A stretch of DNA of 50,529 bases from JAJFFW01 sp963922595. Its GTDB lineage: Bacteria; Pseudomonadota; Alphaproteobacteria; Caulobacterales; Parvularculaceae. The notes beneath the pieces are model-generated. The model was given only the letters and a program-made list of their open reading frames with translations. It was not told the DNA's origin and did no database searches. The DNA is taken from NCBI GenBank assembly GCA_963922595.1, contig CAWUIM010000020.1, forward strand, positions 1 through 50,529, read 5' to 3'. Positions within the stretch are counted from its first letter, which is position 1. Each line of letters opens with the position of its first letter. A program made the position numbers and the translations under genes. Positions 41,825 through 50,429 of this stretch are shown one piece after another.

Positions 41825-42633
41825 TGGCGCAAATGGTCTTCCATGAATGTGGCGATGAAATAGTAGGAATGGTCATAGCCTGGCTGGCGGCGCAGGGTGA
41901 GGGGCTGGCCCGCCCCTTTGCAGGCGGTCTCGAAAAGTTCCGGCTTTAATTGGTCGTCCAGAAACGTGTCCGCCTCGCCCTGGTCGATCAGAATATGCGC
42001 CTTAGAGGGCCGGTCTGTGACGAGTTCCGTTGCGTCATACTGTTTCCAGTTATCGCGATTGTCGCCAAGATAAGCGGTGAACGCCTTTTCGCCCCACGGA
42101 ACGCGGGCGGGCGCGACGATAGGCGCGAAGGCGGAAACGGAGCGATACGTATCGGGATTTTTTAAGTGCAGGGTCAGCGCGCCGTGCCCGCCCATGGAAT
42201 GGCCCATGATTCCCTGGCGCGTCATGTCTGCGTTGAAGTTTTCCGCGATCAGGGTCGGCAATTCTTCTGTGATATATTGGTCCATGCGGAAATGTTTCGC
42301 CCATGGCGCTTGCGTCGCCGTCAGGTAAAAGCCCGCGCCTTGTCCGAGATCGTAAGCGCTGTCGTCAGGAACGTCGTCGCCGCGCGGGGAGGTGTCCGGC
42401 GCGACGACCATGAGCCCAAGCTCAGCGGCGACGCGCTGCAGCCCGGCCTTTTCCATCACGTTCGACCAATTGCAGGTGAGGCCGGAAAGATACCAGACGA
42501 CGGGAACGGGGCGCCGCTCCGCTTGCGGCGGCGAGAACACCGCAAACCGCATCGCGCACTGCGTCACCGCGCTGTCATGATCATGGACGCAAAGCGTTCC
42601 GCCGAAGGAGATCCAGGAATTTATCTGTTTCAT
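41797..42633 (-). CDS. fghA: S-formylglutathione hydrolase
   Basis: A 278-residue esterase-D family hydrolase that splits S-formylglutathione into formate and glutathione, the last step of glutathione-dependent formaldehyde detoxification. The nucleophile elbow is GHSMGGHGAL; PVVWYLSGLTCNWSNVMEKAG and FRMDQYITEELP are family landmarks, and the His in GYDHSYYF ends the triad. It starts one base after the toxin gene's stop (42633/42634), so its translation is coupled to the inserted TA module; its normal partner frmA lies beyond that module. Confidence 0.95.
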   Translation of the reverse strand: MKQINSWISFGGTLCVHDHDSAVTQCAMRFAVFSPPQAERRPVPVVWYLSGLTCNWSNVMEKAGLQRVAAELGLMVVAPDTSPRGDDVPDDSAYDLGQGAGFYLTATQAPWAKHFRMDQYITEELPTLIAENFNADMTRQGIMGHSMGGHGALTLHLKNPDTYRSVSAFAPIVAPARVPWGEKAFTAYLGDNRDNWKQYDATELVTDRPSKAHILIDQGEADTFLDDQLKPELFETACKGAGQPLTLRRQPGYDHSYYFIATFMEDHLRHHAAALMAS

Positions 42634-43077
42634 TTACCAATCACTATACTGCGGATCGTGAAGATTGAACGCCGCGACAGCTTCAACGTCTTCAAGTTTT
42701 TTCACGAGCTTTTTGTCTGCGGTTATGAGCGGGCATTTTTCACGGTCGGCGAGCGCGATGTAGAAACAATCATAGGCGGCATGATTGAGCGCGGCGGCCA
42801 GCCGCAGCGCCTCTTCGGCAAGGCCCGCGTCATCGCGCAAATCCAGGCGGTTCATGGTTGCGGTGAGCGCAAGGTGGGCCGCGTCCTCCGGCATGCGGTC
42901 GAAGGCGACATATTTCCAATAGACGTTCGTTAATTCAGCGACGATGAGGCCGGGCGCGATGAGCGTAAAATGTTGGAACACGCGCTCTGCAACCGCTGTG
43001 GTGTCGTGAGGGAGAAAGAGCCGCGCCGCAGCGCTCGCGTCGATCACCGCAACGGGGCTAGAGCGGGGATCGGCCAT
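42634..43077 (-). CDS. PIN-domain ribonuclease toxin (VapC/FitB-like)
   Basis: A 147-residue PIN toxin. The four acidic active-site positions are visible: Asp13 (VIDASA), Glu48 (IVAELTNVYWK), Asp103 (AAYDCFYIALA) and Asp121 (LITADKKLVKK). PIN toxins cut tRNA or rRNA when free of antitoxin. Its start overlaps the antitoxin gene by 20 bases, the usual antitoxin-toxin arrangement. The module sits between frmA and fghA of the formaldehyde pathway. Confidence 0.93.
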   Translation of the reverse strand: MADPRSSPVAVIDASAAARLFLPHDTTAVAERVFQHFTLIAPGLIVAELTNVYWKYVAFDRMPEDAAHLALTATMNRLDLRDDAGLAEEALRLAAALNHAAYDCFYIALADREKCPLITADKKLVKKLEDVEAVAAFNLHDPQYSDW

Positions 43078-43306
43078 GATCCGTATCGCGATCTTCCCGG
43101 ATGATGTCAGCGGGGTCTGGTCCCGGTTTCACCTGCGCGCGCACCCGCTGGGCGATCGCCAGCAATTCATCATCGCTGACGGATTGCGCGCTTTGCGTCA
43201 GGAGATCGCGAAGATATTGCTCAAGGGATTTGTTCGCATCGGCGGCCTTGCTTTTAAGCCGCTCAACGACGCTGTCTTCCAGATTTCGAACGAGAACCTG
43301 TCCCAT
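43058..43306 (-). CDS. FitA-like ribbon-helix-helix antitoxin
   Basis: An 82-residue antitoxin. The N-terminal half (VLVRNLEDSVVERLKSKAADANKSLEQYLRDLL) is an RHH/Arc-type DNA-binding domain as in FitA; the rest is a flexible toxin-binding tail. It should repress its own promoter by binding the 25-bp palindrome just upstream (43311-43335). Start codon ATG at 43306 on the minus strand. Confidence 0.92.
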   Translation of the reverse strand: MGQVLVRNLEDSVVERLKSKAADANKSLEQYLRDLLTQSAQSVSDDELLAIAQRVRAQVKPGPDPADIIREDRDTDHGRSPL

Positions 43307-43310
43307 ACAA

Positions 43311-43335
43311 TTATGCTATCATAATGATAGCATAA
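43311..43335 (-). promoter_or_regulatory. Antitoxin operator palindrome and overlapping promoter
   Basis: A perfect 25-bp palindrome (12-bp arms TTATGCTATCAT around one central base), 4 bases upstream of the antitoxin start. On the minus strand TTGACT (43336-43341) lies 17 bases before TAGCAT inside the palindrome, so a bound dimer pair would block the -10. The -35 overlaps the frmA stop codon, giving the module its own promoter inside the operon. Confidence 0.92.
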
Positions 43336-43337
43336 AG

Positions 43338-44453
43338 TCAATACACCACCACAGACCGAATACTCTCGCCTTTATGCATTAGATCGAACGCATCGTTGAT
43401 CTTCTCTAGCGGCATGGTGTGGGTGATAAGGCTGTCGATATTGATGCGGCCGTCCATATACATGTCGACAATTTTCGGAACGTCGGTGCGGCCCCTGGCG
43501 CCGCCGAACGCGGTGCCGCGCCACACGCGCCCCGTTACGAGCTGGAAGGGACGGGTGCGGATTTCTTCGCCGGCGCCGGCGACGCCGATGATGACGCTCT
43601 CGCCCCAGCCTTTGTGACAACATTCGAGCGCCGCGCGCATCACATCCACGTTGCCGATACATTCGAAGGAATAATCCGCGCCGCCGCCAGTGAGCTCCAC
43701 GAGATGACTCACAAGGCCGTCATGCCCATCATGGTCTGTGGGATTGACGAAATCGGTCATGCCGAATTGCGTTGCGATCTCTTTGCGCGCCGGATTTAAA
43801 TCAACGCCGACAATCTGGCGGGCGCCGACAAGTTTTAGCCCCTGAATGACATTGAGCCCAATGCCGCCGAGACCAAATACGACAGCGGTGGAATTCGGCT
43901 CCACTTTGGCCGTGAACATGACCGCGCCGACGCCGGTGGTGACGCCGCAGCCGATATAGCAAATCTTGTCGAAGGGGGCGTCTTTGCGCACTTTCGCGAG
44001 CGAGATCTCCGGCAACACGGTGTGGTTGGCGAAGGTCGAGCAGCCCATATAGTGCAGAATTTTCTCCCCCTTATAAGAAAAGCGGGAGGTGCCGTCCGGC
44101 ATCACGCCTAGGCCTTGCGTCGCGCGCACGCGCTGACAGAGATTGGTCTTCGGGTTGAGGCAGTATTCACATGTCCGGCATTCAGCCGTGTAAAGAGGGA
44201 TCACATGGTCGCCCGGCTCCAGCGAGGTGACGCCGGGGCCGACTTCCAGAACGACGCCCGCGCCTTCATGGCCGAGGATCGCGGGGAACGCGCCTTCGGG
44301 ATCGGCCCCGGACCGTGTAAATTCATCGGTGTGGCACACGCCTGTGGCCTTTAGCTCCACCAGGACCTCGCCCGCCTTGGGGCCTTCGAGATCAACCTCG
44401 ACGATTTCAAGCGGTTTGTCCGCCTCAAAGGCGACCGCTGCGCGCGTTTTCAT
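43338..44453 (-). CDS. frmA: S-(hydroxymethyl)glutathione dehydrogenase (class III alcohol dehydrogenase)
   Basis: A 371-residue zinc-dependent class III ADH that oxidises S-hydroxymethylglutathione, formed from formaldehyde and glutathione, to S-formylglutathione. The catalytic zinc ligands begin with CHTDEFT (Cys40) and GHEGAGVV; the structural zinc lobe is CRTCEYCLNPKTNLC; the NAD fold is VFGLGGIGLNVIQG. Length is standard. The following fghA completes the pathway but is separated by the inserted toxin-antitoxin pair. A small membrane protein gene lies 25 bases upstream and may be co-transcribed. Confidence 0.97.
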   Translation of the reverse strand: MKTRAAVAFEADKPLEIVEVDLEGPKAGEVLVELKATGVCHTDEFTRSGADPEGAFPAILGHEGAGVVLEVGPGVTSLEPGDHVIPLYTAECRTCEYCLNPKTNLCQRVRATQGLGVMPDGTSRFSYKGEKILHYMGCSTFANHTVLPEISLAKVRKDAPFDKICYIGCGVTTGVGAVMFTAKVEPNSTAVVFGLGGIGLNVIQGLKLVGARQIVGVDLNPARKEIATQFGMTDFVNPTDHDGHDGLVSHLVELTGGGADYSFECIGNVDVMRAALECCHKGWGESVIIGVAGAGEEIRTRPFQLVTGRVWRGTAFGGARGRTDVPKIVDMYMDGRINIDSLITHTMPLEKINDAFDLMHKGESIRSVVVY

Positions 44454-44478
44454 GGGGCTCCCTCCCGCTTATTGTTGG

Positions 44479-44961
44479 TTATGCGTTCTCTTCGGTCTCA
44501 TACGCCGGAACAAAAGCCAACACCGTCTGAAACGCCGCCGCGGCGCCGGCGCCGCCCGCGATGCACAAGAGGCTACCGCTGATCAGCGTGCCGACGATCG
44601 GCGCCCCAAAGCGCCCCAGGAAAAAAATAATCAGGAGGGACAATGCGGCTTTGAAATAAAACCGTAAAAGGTCGGAGAACGCGTCGCCTTCCGGTTTGAA
44701 ATGGGCGGCGAAGCGCGGCCGCGCGATCCATACATACATCCAGCAGCCGAAACCCGCCGCGATCACCGCCGCGATCAACGACCGGCCATGATAGAGATCG
44801 GCGAACACGCCGCGCGCTTCATTGAAACTGAGGGCGGCGACGGCGGCGCCGATCACGCCGAAGGCGGCGGTCACCAGTAGCGTGGTGACCGGTTTTTCGG
44901 TCCGTGCGCTGCGGAAGCCTGCGTCGCCTGGCTTTACGGGTAAGCCGAAATTGCGGTTCAT
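44479..44961 (-). CDS. Hypothetical inner-membrane protein
   Basis: A 160-residue protein with four predicted membrane helices (for example VTTLLVTAAFGVIGAAVAALSF, LIAAVIAAGFGCWMYVWIA, AALSLLIIFFLGRFG and LISGSLLCIAGGAGAAAAFQ). No family recognised. It lies just upstream of frmA on the same strand with a 25-base gap, so it may share that promoter; whether it relates to formaldehyde is unknown. Confidence 0.65.
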   Translation of the reverse strand: MNRNFGLPVKPGDAGFRSARTEKPVTTLLVTAAFGVIGAAVAALSFNEARGVFADLYHGRSLIAAVIAAGFGCWMYVWIARPRFAAHFKPEGDAFSDLLRFYFKAALSLLIIFFLGRFGAPIVGTLISGSLLCIAGGAGAAAAFQTVLAFVPAYETEENA

Positions 44962-45004
44962 CGCCTTGTCTCTCCGTTGCGTCGCGCCGCTGTCGGCTCG
45001 CGCC

Positions 45005-45679
45005 TCAAGCAGATCCGATATGGTCTCTTACGGACGCAAATACATCCTCGAACATCTCAGTCGTCAGCCGCCCCGTGTTCGTATTGTACCGCGAGCAATG
45101 GTAACTGTCGAACAGCTTGAAGGCGCGTCCTTCAAGCGTATGGGCGCCGCCGTGGCCGAACGGGGCGTCTTTTTGGCGAACGCCAAGAGCTGCGAGCGTT
45201 GAATCATGGGCGATGCGGCCAAGACAGAGGACGGCGCGCAGCTTCGGCAGGCTGTTCAGACGCGTTATCAGAAACGACCGGCAAGTCTTTATTTCCGCAG
45301 CGATTGGTTTGTTCTGCGGCGGCACGCAGCGCACTGCGTTTGTGATCATGGCGCTAACAAGCTCGACCCCGTCGTCGGGCCGAGCGTCATAGGCGCCGCG
45401 GGAAAAGCCGAATTTGTGAAGCGTCGCATAAAGAAGGTCGCCGGCGTAGTCGCCGGTAAACGGGCGCCCGGTGCGGTTCGCGCCCTGAAGGCCGGGCGCC
45501 AGACCGACGATCAACAACGCCGCGTCATCGCCGCCGAAGGAGGGCGCCGCGCCGTTAAACCAGTCCGGATGCGCCGCCGCGTTTTCCGCCCGGAAGGCTG
45601 TGAGGCGCGGACACAGGGCGCAATCGGCCGGCGGTTCCGGCGTGTCGGCGGGCGGTGTCTTGGCGGGAGCGGCGGGCAT
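45005..45679 (-). CDS. Uracil-DNA glycosylase, family 5 (UDGb)
   Basis: A 224-residue iron-sulfur uracil-DNA glycosylase removing uracil and related lesions from DNA. Motif A is LIVGLAPGLQGANRTGRPFTGD (residues about 57-76), where the missing Asp/Asn at the usual catalytic position is characteristic of family 5; HCSRYNTNTGRL near the C-terminus is motif B. The [4Fe-4S] cysteines are Cys20, Cys23, Cys118 and Cys133. It is 8 bases downstream of the NYN gene and probably in one operon. Confidence 0.9.
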   Translation of the reverse strand: MPAAPAKTPPADTPEPPADCALCPRLTAFRAENAAAHPDWFNGAAPSFGGDDAALLIVGLAPGLQGANRTGRPFTGDYAGDLLYATLHKFGFSRGAYDARPDDGVELVSAMITNAVRCVPPQNKPIAAEIKTCRSFLITRLNSLPKLRAVLCLGRIAHDSTLAALGVRQKDAPFGHGGAHTLEGRAFKLFDSYHCSRYNTNTGRLTTEMFEDVFASVRDHIGSA

Positions 45680-45687
45680 GGGCGAGC

Positions 45688-46314
45688 CTAGTCGTCGTAA
45701 TCGTCGAGCTCGTCATCATAGTCGTAATCGTCGTCATCATCGTCGGCCGGCGCCTGCTTGCGGGCGCCGCCGGCGCGGCCGATCTCGTTTTCAATATCGG
45801 CGAGATCGATGAAGAGGTCGGCCTGGCGGCGTAATTCATCCGAGGCCATGGGCGGCTGCGATTTCACTGTGGAGATCACCGTTACGCGCACACCCTTGGT
45901 CTGAAGCGCCTCGATGGCCCGTCTGAAATCGCCGTTGCCGGTGAAGAGCACGATATGGTCGAGCCGCTCCGCGAGGGTCATCATATCGACCACCAGTTCA
46001 ATATCGACCGAGCCCTTGAAGCGTTTGCGGCCCTGGCTGTCGGTGAACTCGCGGGTGATCTTCGTCACCATCGTGTAGCCGTTATAGTCGAGCCAATCGA
46101 CCAGCGGGCGAAGCGGAGAGTAGTCTTGGCTCCGGTCTTCCTGAATGGCTGTGTAATAATAAGCGCGAACCAGGCTCGTCGCTTCGCGCGCTTTGGCCAG
46201 GAGACTTTTATAATCCATGTCAAAGCCGAGATTGCGGGCGGCTTTGTAGAGATTTGCGCCGTCGATGAAGATCGCCGTGCGTTCATGGGGGCGCATATTG
46301 AGGAAGGAGGGCAT
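45688..46314 (-). CDS. NYN-domain (LabA/DUF88) protein with acidic tail
   Basis: A 208-residue PIN-like NYN protein, possibly an RNase. The acidic centres are Asp18 (IFIDGANLYKAARNL), KGSVDIELVVDMM and VLFTGNGDF; these match LabA/DUF88. The tail is highly acidic (about 18 residues of mostly Asp with some Tyr). Family members are linked to RNA processing in proteobacteria, not established. Upstream of the uracil-DNA glycosylase and divergent from folK. Confidence 0.88.
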   Translation of the reverse strand: MPSFLNMRPHERTAIFIDGANLYKAARNLGFDMDYKSLLAKAREATSLVRAYYYTAIQEDRSQDYSPLRPLVDWLDYNGYTMVTKITREFTDSQGRKRFKGSVDIELVVDMMTLAERLDHIVLFTGNGDFRRAIEALQTKGVRVTVISTVKSQPPMASDELRRQADLFIDLADIENEIGRAGGARKQAPADDDDDDYDYDDELDDYDD

Positions 46315-46384
46315 TAGTTTGGCTTTCTAATTATTATTGTGACTATGTGTTTATGTTACGCACGAACTCAACCTCTCTAAAGAC

Positions 46385-46888
46385 ATGATTCTCATCGCTT
46401 TTGGATCGAACATGCCGTTTTGGCGGCGCGCGCCGGTTGAAATTGTTCCAGCCGCCATTCGCGCGTTGGGCGGCGTTGCGGAATTGGAAGCGGTTTCAAG
46501 TCTTTACGCCTCGCCGGCATGGCCGGACCCGGCCGATCCTCCTTTTGTGAATGCAGCGGCGGCGATCCGAACTGACCTGCCGCCGGAGGCGCTCTTGTCG
46601 GCGCTGCATGCGATCGAAGCCGCCTTCGGGCGGCGGCGCAGCGTGAAAAACGCGCCCCGCACTCTCGACCTTGATCTTTTGGCGTATGACGGCCGGGTGA
46701 TCGGCGCGGCGGGCGGGCCGGGCCTCATTCTGCCGCATCCGGCCATCGCGGCCCGGGATTTTGTGCTCGCGCCATTGTGCGAAATTGCGCCCGATTGGGG
46801 CCATCCGCAAACGGGCCTCACGCCGGAAGAGATGTTGGCCGCGCTCGCCGAGCGGACGGCGACACGGCTGGAGGGCCGCGGCGCTTAA
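46385..46888 (+). CDS. folK: 2-amino-4-hydroxy-6-hydroxymethyldihydropteridine pyrophosphokinase
   Basis: A 167-residue HPPK enzyme that pyrophosphorylates the pterin precursor in folate synthesis. The start MILIAFGSN, the substrate loop ASPAWPDPADPPFVNAA and the signature RTLDLDLLAYD (metal and ATP site) are clear. Length is normal. It lies in the order folK-rpoZ-rsh-pyrE-pdxJ shared by many alphaproteobacteria, with 70 bases separating it from the divergent NYN gene. Confidence 0.95.
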   Translation: MILIAFGSNMPFWRRAPVEIVPAAIRALGGVAELEAVSSLYASPAWPDPADPPFVNAAAAIRTDLPPEALLSALHAIEAAFGRRRSVKNAPRTLDLDLLAYDGRVIGAAGGPGLILPHPAIAARDFVLAPLCEIAPDWGHPQTGLTPEEMLAALAERTATRLEGRGA

Positions 46889-46972
46889 GTTTTTGCGCCG
46901 CAGCAGTTGTCTTTCCACGCCGACAGGGATAAGTCAGGCAGTCCCGTTCCGCCCCAAGGAGATCCGCCGCTT

Positions 46973-47338
46973 ATGGCTCGCGTCACCGTTGAAGATTGCG
47001 TCGATAAAGTTTCAAACCGTTTTGATCTGGTGCTCCTGGCCGCGCATCGCGCGCGGGTCCTGTCATCTGGCGCGCCGCTCCTCGTGGAGCGCGATAATGA
47101 CAAGAACCCGGTGGTCGCCTTACGCGAAATCGCCGATGACCATCTGAAGCCCGACGAGGTCGAGGAAGACCTCGTGAGCTCGCTCCAGAAACAGGTCGAA
47201 GTGGAAGAAAACGAAGAGCTGGATGCGGCTTCGGAAAAAGCGGACGCGCCTGAATTCGACAAGACGAATGAGGACGAATATCTGCAGGCGATCAAAGCCG
47301 CCGGCATGACCACGCCGCAATCGCTGCCGAAGGGATAA
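46973..47338 (+). CDS. rpoZ: RNA polymerase omega subunit
   Basis: A 121-residue omega subunit, which helps assemble RNA polymerase around beta'. MARVTVEDCVDKVSNRFDLVLLAAHRAR is the conserved start and NPVVALREIAD the second helix; the C-terminal half is acidic and disordered, as common in alphaproteobacteria. ATG 46973, with AAGGAGA at 46956, is chosen over the upstream ATG 46907. Placed directly before rsh, its normal neighbour and ppGpp partner. Confidence 0.95.
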   Translation: MARVTVEDCVDKVSNRFDLVLLAAHRARVLSSGAPLLVERDNDKNPVVALREIADDHLKPDEVEEDLVSSLQKQVEVEENEELDAASEKADAPEFDKTNEDEYLQAIKAAGMTTPQSLPKG

Positions 47339-47408
47339 AGCTCAAAAGCGCCGCATCGCCCCCGTCACTCCGACCCCCCTTGCGGCGCCTCTGAAAGGCG
47401 AGGGCGGT

Positions 47409-49838
47409 ATGGACAAACGTCAATCACGAAGTCCCGAAACGCAGGCGGTCGCCGCCGGCGCCGCGGGTTCTGTGGACCAAGCTAAGAAAGATGGGGAAGA
47501 CCATGCGCAAGACGCGCGCACGGCTGATGCGCCGGCGGCTCCACGCCAAAGCGGCGGCGCGGCGAAAACTGGCGCTGAACGATCGCAATCGAAAACGCCG
47601 CCAGTGGGTGATGTTGAGCCTGATGCGCCGGCGCATCTTCAGGCGCCGTCCGACAGGTTGATCCGGCAATATGAGCTTGTGGACATGGTCAAAGCCTATG
47701 ATCCGCAAGCGGACGAAGACCTCCTCAATCGCGCCTATGTCTATGCCATGAAGGCTCATGGCGGGCAAATGCGCAAGTCGGGCGATCCCTATTTCACGCA
47801 TCCGCTGGCGGTCGCCGCCATTCTGACGGAATTGCGCGCCGACCCGGCGAGCGTTGCGACGGCGCTGCTCCATGACGTGGTGGAGGACACGGACGCGACC
47901 ATTGACGACATGGAGCGGATTTTCGGCCCCGAGATCGCGCGGCTTGTGGACGGCGTCACCAAGCTCTCCCAGATCGAATTAAAGTCCGACGCCAGCAAGC
48001 AGGCGGAGAATTTCCGCAAGCTCGTGGTGGCGATGGCTGACGATGTGCGCGTGCTTCTCGTGAAGCTCGCCGACCGTCTCCACAATATGCGCACGCTGCA
48101 GCATCATCCGAAACCGGAAAAACGCCGGCGGATCGCGCTTGAGACCATGGAGATTTTCGCGCCGCTCGCAGGGCGCATCGGCGTGCACCGCATTCGCGAA
48201 GAGCTTGAAGAATTATCGTTCCGCGAGATCAACCCGGAAGCCCATGAGACCATCAGCGGACGGCTCGATGAATTGCAGCGGTCGGTGGTTACGAGCGTCG
48301 TGGCGCTGGCGACGCAATTGCGCGAGAAACTCGCCGCCGCCAATATCGATGCGCAGGTCTATTCGCGCGAGAAAAGACCCTATTCGATCTGGCGGAAAAT
48401 GTCGGCCAAGAACGTATCGTTTGACGAGCTGGCCGATATCTATGCGTTCCGAATTCTGACGCCGCGGATCGAGGATTGCTATCGCGCGCTCGCCGTCATC
48501 CATATGGGCTGGCGAATGATCCCGGAAGAATTCGACGATTATATTTCCGCGCCGAAGCCGAACGGCTACCGGTCGATCCATACTGCGGTGATCGGTCCGC
48601 CGAACCCCGAAGGCGGGCGCCAGCGCATCGAGGTGCAAATCCGCACTTTTGAAATGCATGAGGCGGCCGAACGCGGCGTCGCCGCGCACTGGCAGTACAA
48701 AGATCCGGGAACGGATGACGGCGCGTCGTCAATCGTGCTCGCGCCGCTCATCCAGTACGATCCCTACGAGACGCCGCGGCGGCTGGTGGAAATGTTCCAG
48801 CAGGGCGAGGACCCTGACGAAGCGCTCGCCTACGCCAAGCTTGAGCTTTTTCAGGATCAGGTTTTCGTATTCACGCCAAAAGGCCGGGTGATCGCGCTCC
48901 CAAAAGGGGCGACCGCGCTCGACTTCGCTTACGCCGTTCACACAGATGTGGGCGACAGTTGCGTCGGCGCCAAAATCAACGGCGCCCAGCGGCCTTTGCG
49001 CACGCCCTTGCGCAATGGCGATGTGGTTCAGGTGCTGCGCTCGGAGAACGCCTCGCCGCCGGCGGAATGGGAAACCATGGCGAGCACGGGCCGCGCGCGT
49101 GCGGCGATCCGTCGGCGGATCAAGAAAATGCAGTTTGAAGAACAAGCCGCCATGGGCCGACAGCTTGCGGAGAACAGCTTTTCCGGCGCGCATCTTGAAT
49201 TCTCGCGCAAAGCCGTGCGCGAAGCCCTCGACCGCCTCGGCGAAGCGAGCGTCGACGAGGCGCTCGCCAAGGTCGGGCGCGGCGAGCTCAGCGTCAACGA
49301 TCTGATCGAAGCGGCCTATCCGGGCGCCTCGCATGAAGTGGAGGCGGAAATCCGGGCGCCGGGCGTTGAGCCGTTCAAGCCGCGCCTTGCGATCGAAGGG
49401 CTGACGCCTGGCGCGGCGGTCTCCATGGGGCGCTGTTGCACGCCGGTGCCGGGCGAGCGCATCGTCGGCATTCGCGGCGGTGCCAACGATATTACGGTGC
49501 ATACGATCTATTGCGATACGCTCGCCGAAGAAGACCCGCCGCAATCGCGATGGCTTGATCTCAAATGGCGCACGGGCAAGGGCGAGATTAAAGCCTATAC
49601 CCAAATCTCCATTTCGACGCGCAATGAGGTAGGCGTTCTATCGGACATCGCAGCGATCATTGCGCGCTACGGCGTTTCCATCGCCAACATCAAACTGGAG
49701 TCTGGCACCAGCGATTTCGTGACGCTGCTTCTCGATATTGAAGTCACCGACACCAAACAATTAACGCAATTGCTGGCGGGCGTGCGCGCCTCGGCGAGCG
49801 TTCTGTCTGCGGAAAGAAACGAGCCCCATGAACACTGA
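47409..49838 (+). CDS. rsh: Bifunctional (p)ppGpp synthetase/hydrolase (Rsh)
   Basis: An 809-residue Rel/SpoT homolog. After a ~90-residue low-complexity N-terminus come the HD hydrolase (KAHGGQMRKSGDPYFTHP, His117; HDVVED, His155-Asp156), the synthetase (YSIWRKM; PKPNGYRSIHTAV), a TGS domain (VFVFTPKGRVIALPKGATALDFAYAVH) and a C-terminal ACT domain. In the synthetase the motif is EFDD (Glu374, Asp376, Asp377), the RelA-type ExDD rather than the RxKD of classic bifunctional enzymes, although the HD centre looks intact. It controls the stringent response and starts 70 bases after rpoZ. Confidence 0.93.
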   Translation: MDKRQSRSPETQAVAAGAAGSVDQAKKDGEDHAQDARTADAPAAPRQSGGAAKTGAERSQSKTPPVGDVEPDAPAHLQAPSDRLIRQYELVDMVKAYDPQADEDLLNRAYVYAMKAHGGQMRKSGDPYFTHPLAVAAILTELRADPASVATALLHDVVEDTDATIDDMERIFGPEIARLVDGVTKLSQIELKSDASKQAENFRKLVVAMADDVRVLLVKLADRLHNMRTLQHHPKPEKRRRIALETMEIFAPLAGRIGVHRIREELEELSFREINPEAHETISGRLDELQRSVVTSVVALATQLREKLAAANIDAQVYSREKRPYSIWRKMSAKNVSFDELADIYAFRILTPRIEDCYRALAVIHMGWRMIPEEFDDYISAPKPNGYRSIHTAVIGPPNPEGGRQRIEVQIRTFEMHEAAERGVAAHWQYKDPGTDDGASSIVLAPLIQYDPYETPRRLVEMFQQGEDPDEALAYAKLELFQDQVFVFTPKGRVIALPKGATALDFAYAVHTDVGDSCVGAKINGAQRPLRTPLRNGDVVQVLRSENASPPAEWETMASTGRARAAIRRRIKKMQFEEQAAMGRQLAENSFSGAHLEFSRKAVREALDRLGEASVDEALAKVGRGELSVNDLIEAAYPGASHEVEAEIRAPGVEPFKPRLAIEGLTPGAAVSMGRCCTPVPGERIVGIRGGANDITVHTIYCDTLAEEDPPQSRWLDLKWRTGKGEIKAYTQISISTRNEVGVLSDIAAIIARYGVSIANIKLESGTSDFVTLLLDIEVTDTKQLTQLLAGVRASASVLSAERNEPHEH

Positions 49839-50415
49839 CGATGTATTGGCGGAATTTGAAAGTGTGGGCGCCTTGCAGAAAGGGCACTTCGTTCTTTCGT
49901 CCGGTCTTCACAGCGACACCTATCTGAACAAGTCGATCGTCTCGATGTATCCGGCGGTCACGGAAAAACTGTGCCGCGCGCTGGCGGAGAAAGTAACTGC
50001 AAGCCTCGGCGAGACCATCGATTATGTGGTGTCGCCGGCCATGGGTGCGATCATTTACGGCTACGAGACGGCGCGGCATTTGAACGTGCCTTTCATGTTT
50101 GTGGAGCGCGTCGACGGCGTCTTTCAGTTACGCCGCGGCTTCCACATTCCGGACGGCGCCAAAGTGCTGGTGGTGGAGGATATCGTCTCCACCGGCCTGT
50201 CGGCGCGCGAGTGCATCGAGGCGATTTCGAAAGTTGGCGCGGACGTGCGGGCGCTCGCCTGTTTCATCGACCGGTCAGGCGGCGAGGCGGATGTGGGCGC
50301 GCCGATGATCCCGCTGGCGTCCATGGCCGTAGAGGCTTGGGCGGCGGACGACCTGCCGCCGCATCTGAAGGACACGCCCGTCACCAAGCCCGGCAGCCGC
50401 GGCGTCAGTCAGTAG
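49828..50415 (+). CDS. pyrE: Orotate phosphoribosyltransferase
   Basis: A 195-residue OPRTase forming orotidine 5'-phosphate from orotate and PRPP in pyrimidine synthesis. GHFVLSSGLHSDTYLNK is the N-terminal signature, FMFVERVDG holds substrate contacts, and the PRPP motif is VLVVEDIVSTGLSA (about residues 113-126). It starts 11 bases inside rsh and precedes pdxJ by 14 bases. Confidence 0.97.
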   Translation: MNTDDVLAEFESVGALQKGHFVLSSGLHSDTYLNKSIVSMYPAVTEKLCRALAEKVTASLGETIDYVVSPAMGAIIYGYETARHLNVPFMFVERVDGVFQLRRGFHIPDGAKVLVVEDIVSTGLSARECIEAISKVGADVRALACFIDRSGGEADVGAPMIPLASMAVEAWAADDLPPHLKDTPVTKPGSRGVSQ

Positions 50416-50429
50416 GGGGGAGACCCGCC

